From: Sporichthyaceae bacterium
GTDB taxonomy: Bacteria > Actinomycetota > Actinomycetes > JACCUZ01
Reading direction: 5' to 3'
NCBI GenBank assembly: GCA_013698395.1
Contig: JACCUZ010000057.1
Span: 1-14,475 of the forward strand
DNA length: 14,475 bases
Below, in pieces: positions 14,327 to 14,475 of the stretch. A program made the translations under genes and the position numbers. Below the pieces are notes generated by a model. It was given only the letters and a program-made list of their open reading frames with translations, did no database searches and was not told where the DNA came from. Every line of letters starts with the position of its first letter. Within the stretch, counting starts at the first letter, position 1.

Positions 14327-14475
14327 AGGTCGTGGTCGCGGACGACTCCATGCTCATCCGGGAAGGCCTCGCCCGCCTGCTCAGCGACGCCGGCTGCGAG
14401 GTGGTGGCGACAGCCGAGGACGCCGAAGGGGTGCTGCGCGAGGTCGCGCTGAGGAATCCCGATGTCGTCATCGTC
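14323..14475 (+). CDS. Response regulator, N-terminal part of the receiver domain (cut by the window edge)
   Basis: The visible 51 residues start MKVVVADDSMLIREGLARLL and end NPDVVIV, a typical receiver start with the acidic pair Asp7-Asp8. The phospho-acceptor Asp would be the next residue, outside the window. This N-terminus is the form usual in NarL/FixJ regulators paired with HisKA_3 kinases, so a LuxR-type DNA-binding output domain is expected but not seen. The ATG overlaps the HK-B stop (ATGA), indicating one operon with HK-B and the stand-alone receiver. Confidence 0.88.
   Translation, partial: MKVVVADDSMLIREGLARLLSDAGCEVVATAEDAEGVLREVALRNPDVVIV

Overview
The window is very GC-rich, with NNS-biased codons, strong GGAGG-type ribosome binding sites and HisKA_3-type two-component proteins. 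Its ribonucleotide reductase module is nrdR followed by a class II nrdJ. Together these indicate a high-GC actinobacterium, perhaps a Nocardioides-like lineage; the genus is a guess. No tRNA, rRNA, CRISPR array or insertion sequence was seen.

Left part (1-8414, all minus strand). Transcription runs from right to left: nrdR (7932-8414), nrdJ (2078-7834), a BBE-type FAD oxidase (527-1960), then a MerB-like organomercurial lyase homologue that runs off the left edge (within 1-522). nrdJ is interrupted in frame by three inteins: a 139-aa mini-intein and two LAGLIDADG inteins of 394 and 429 aa. The 1918-aa precursor should splice to a 956-aa reductase. Two of the inteins sit directly before catalytic cysteines. 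The MerB-like gene has two apparent frameshifts and an in-frame TGA exactly where MerB has its third catalytic Cys, followed by a hairpin with a GGUC loop. This is either a decayed gene or a candidate selenoprotein. Upstream of nrdR is a perfect DnaA box between two NrdR-box-like palindromes.

Right part (8686-14475). This looks like one signalling locus. A membrane histidine kinase (minus strand, called HK-A here) is divergent from a lipoprotein that fuses a TRAP/DctP-type solute-binding domain to two tandem C-terminal repeats. Then come a stand-alone receiver, a second membrane kinase (HK-B) and the start of another response regulator that overlaps it by ATGA. HK-A keeps the phospho-acceptor His box but has lost the ATP-binding N and G boxes. 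HK-B has intact N, G1 and G2 boxes but Ala-Ser in place of His-Asp. The two proteins have complementary defects and may work only as a pair, with the lipoprotein as the outside sensor. This is the strongest candidate for an undescribed arrangement in the window.

The main non-coding structures are a 21-bp hairpin between the lipoprotein and receiver genes, an inverted repeat in the HK-A/lipoprotein intergenic region that shares words with it, and the nrdR upstream control region.
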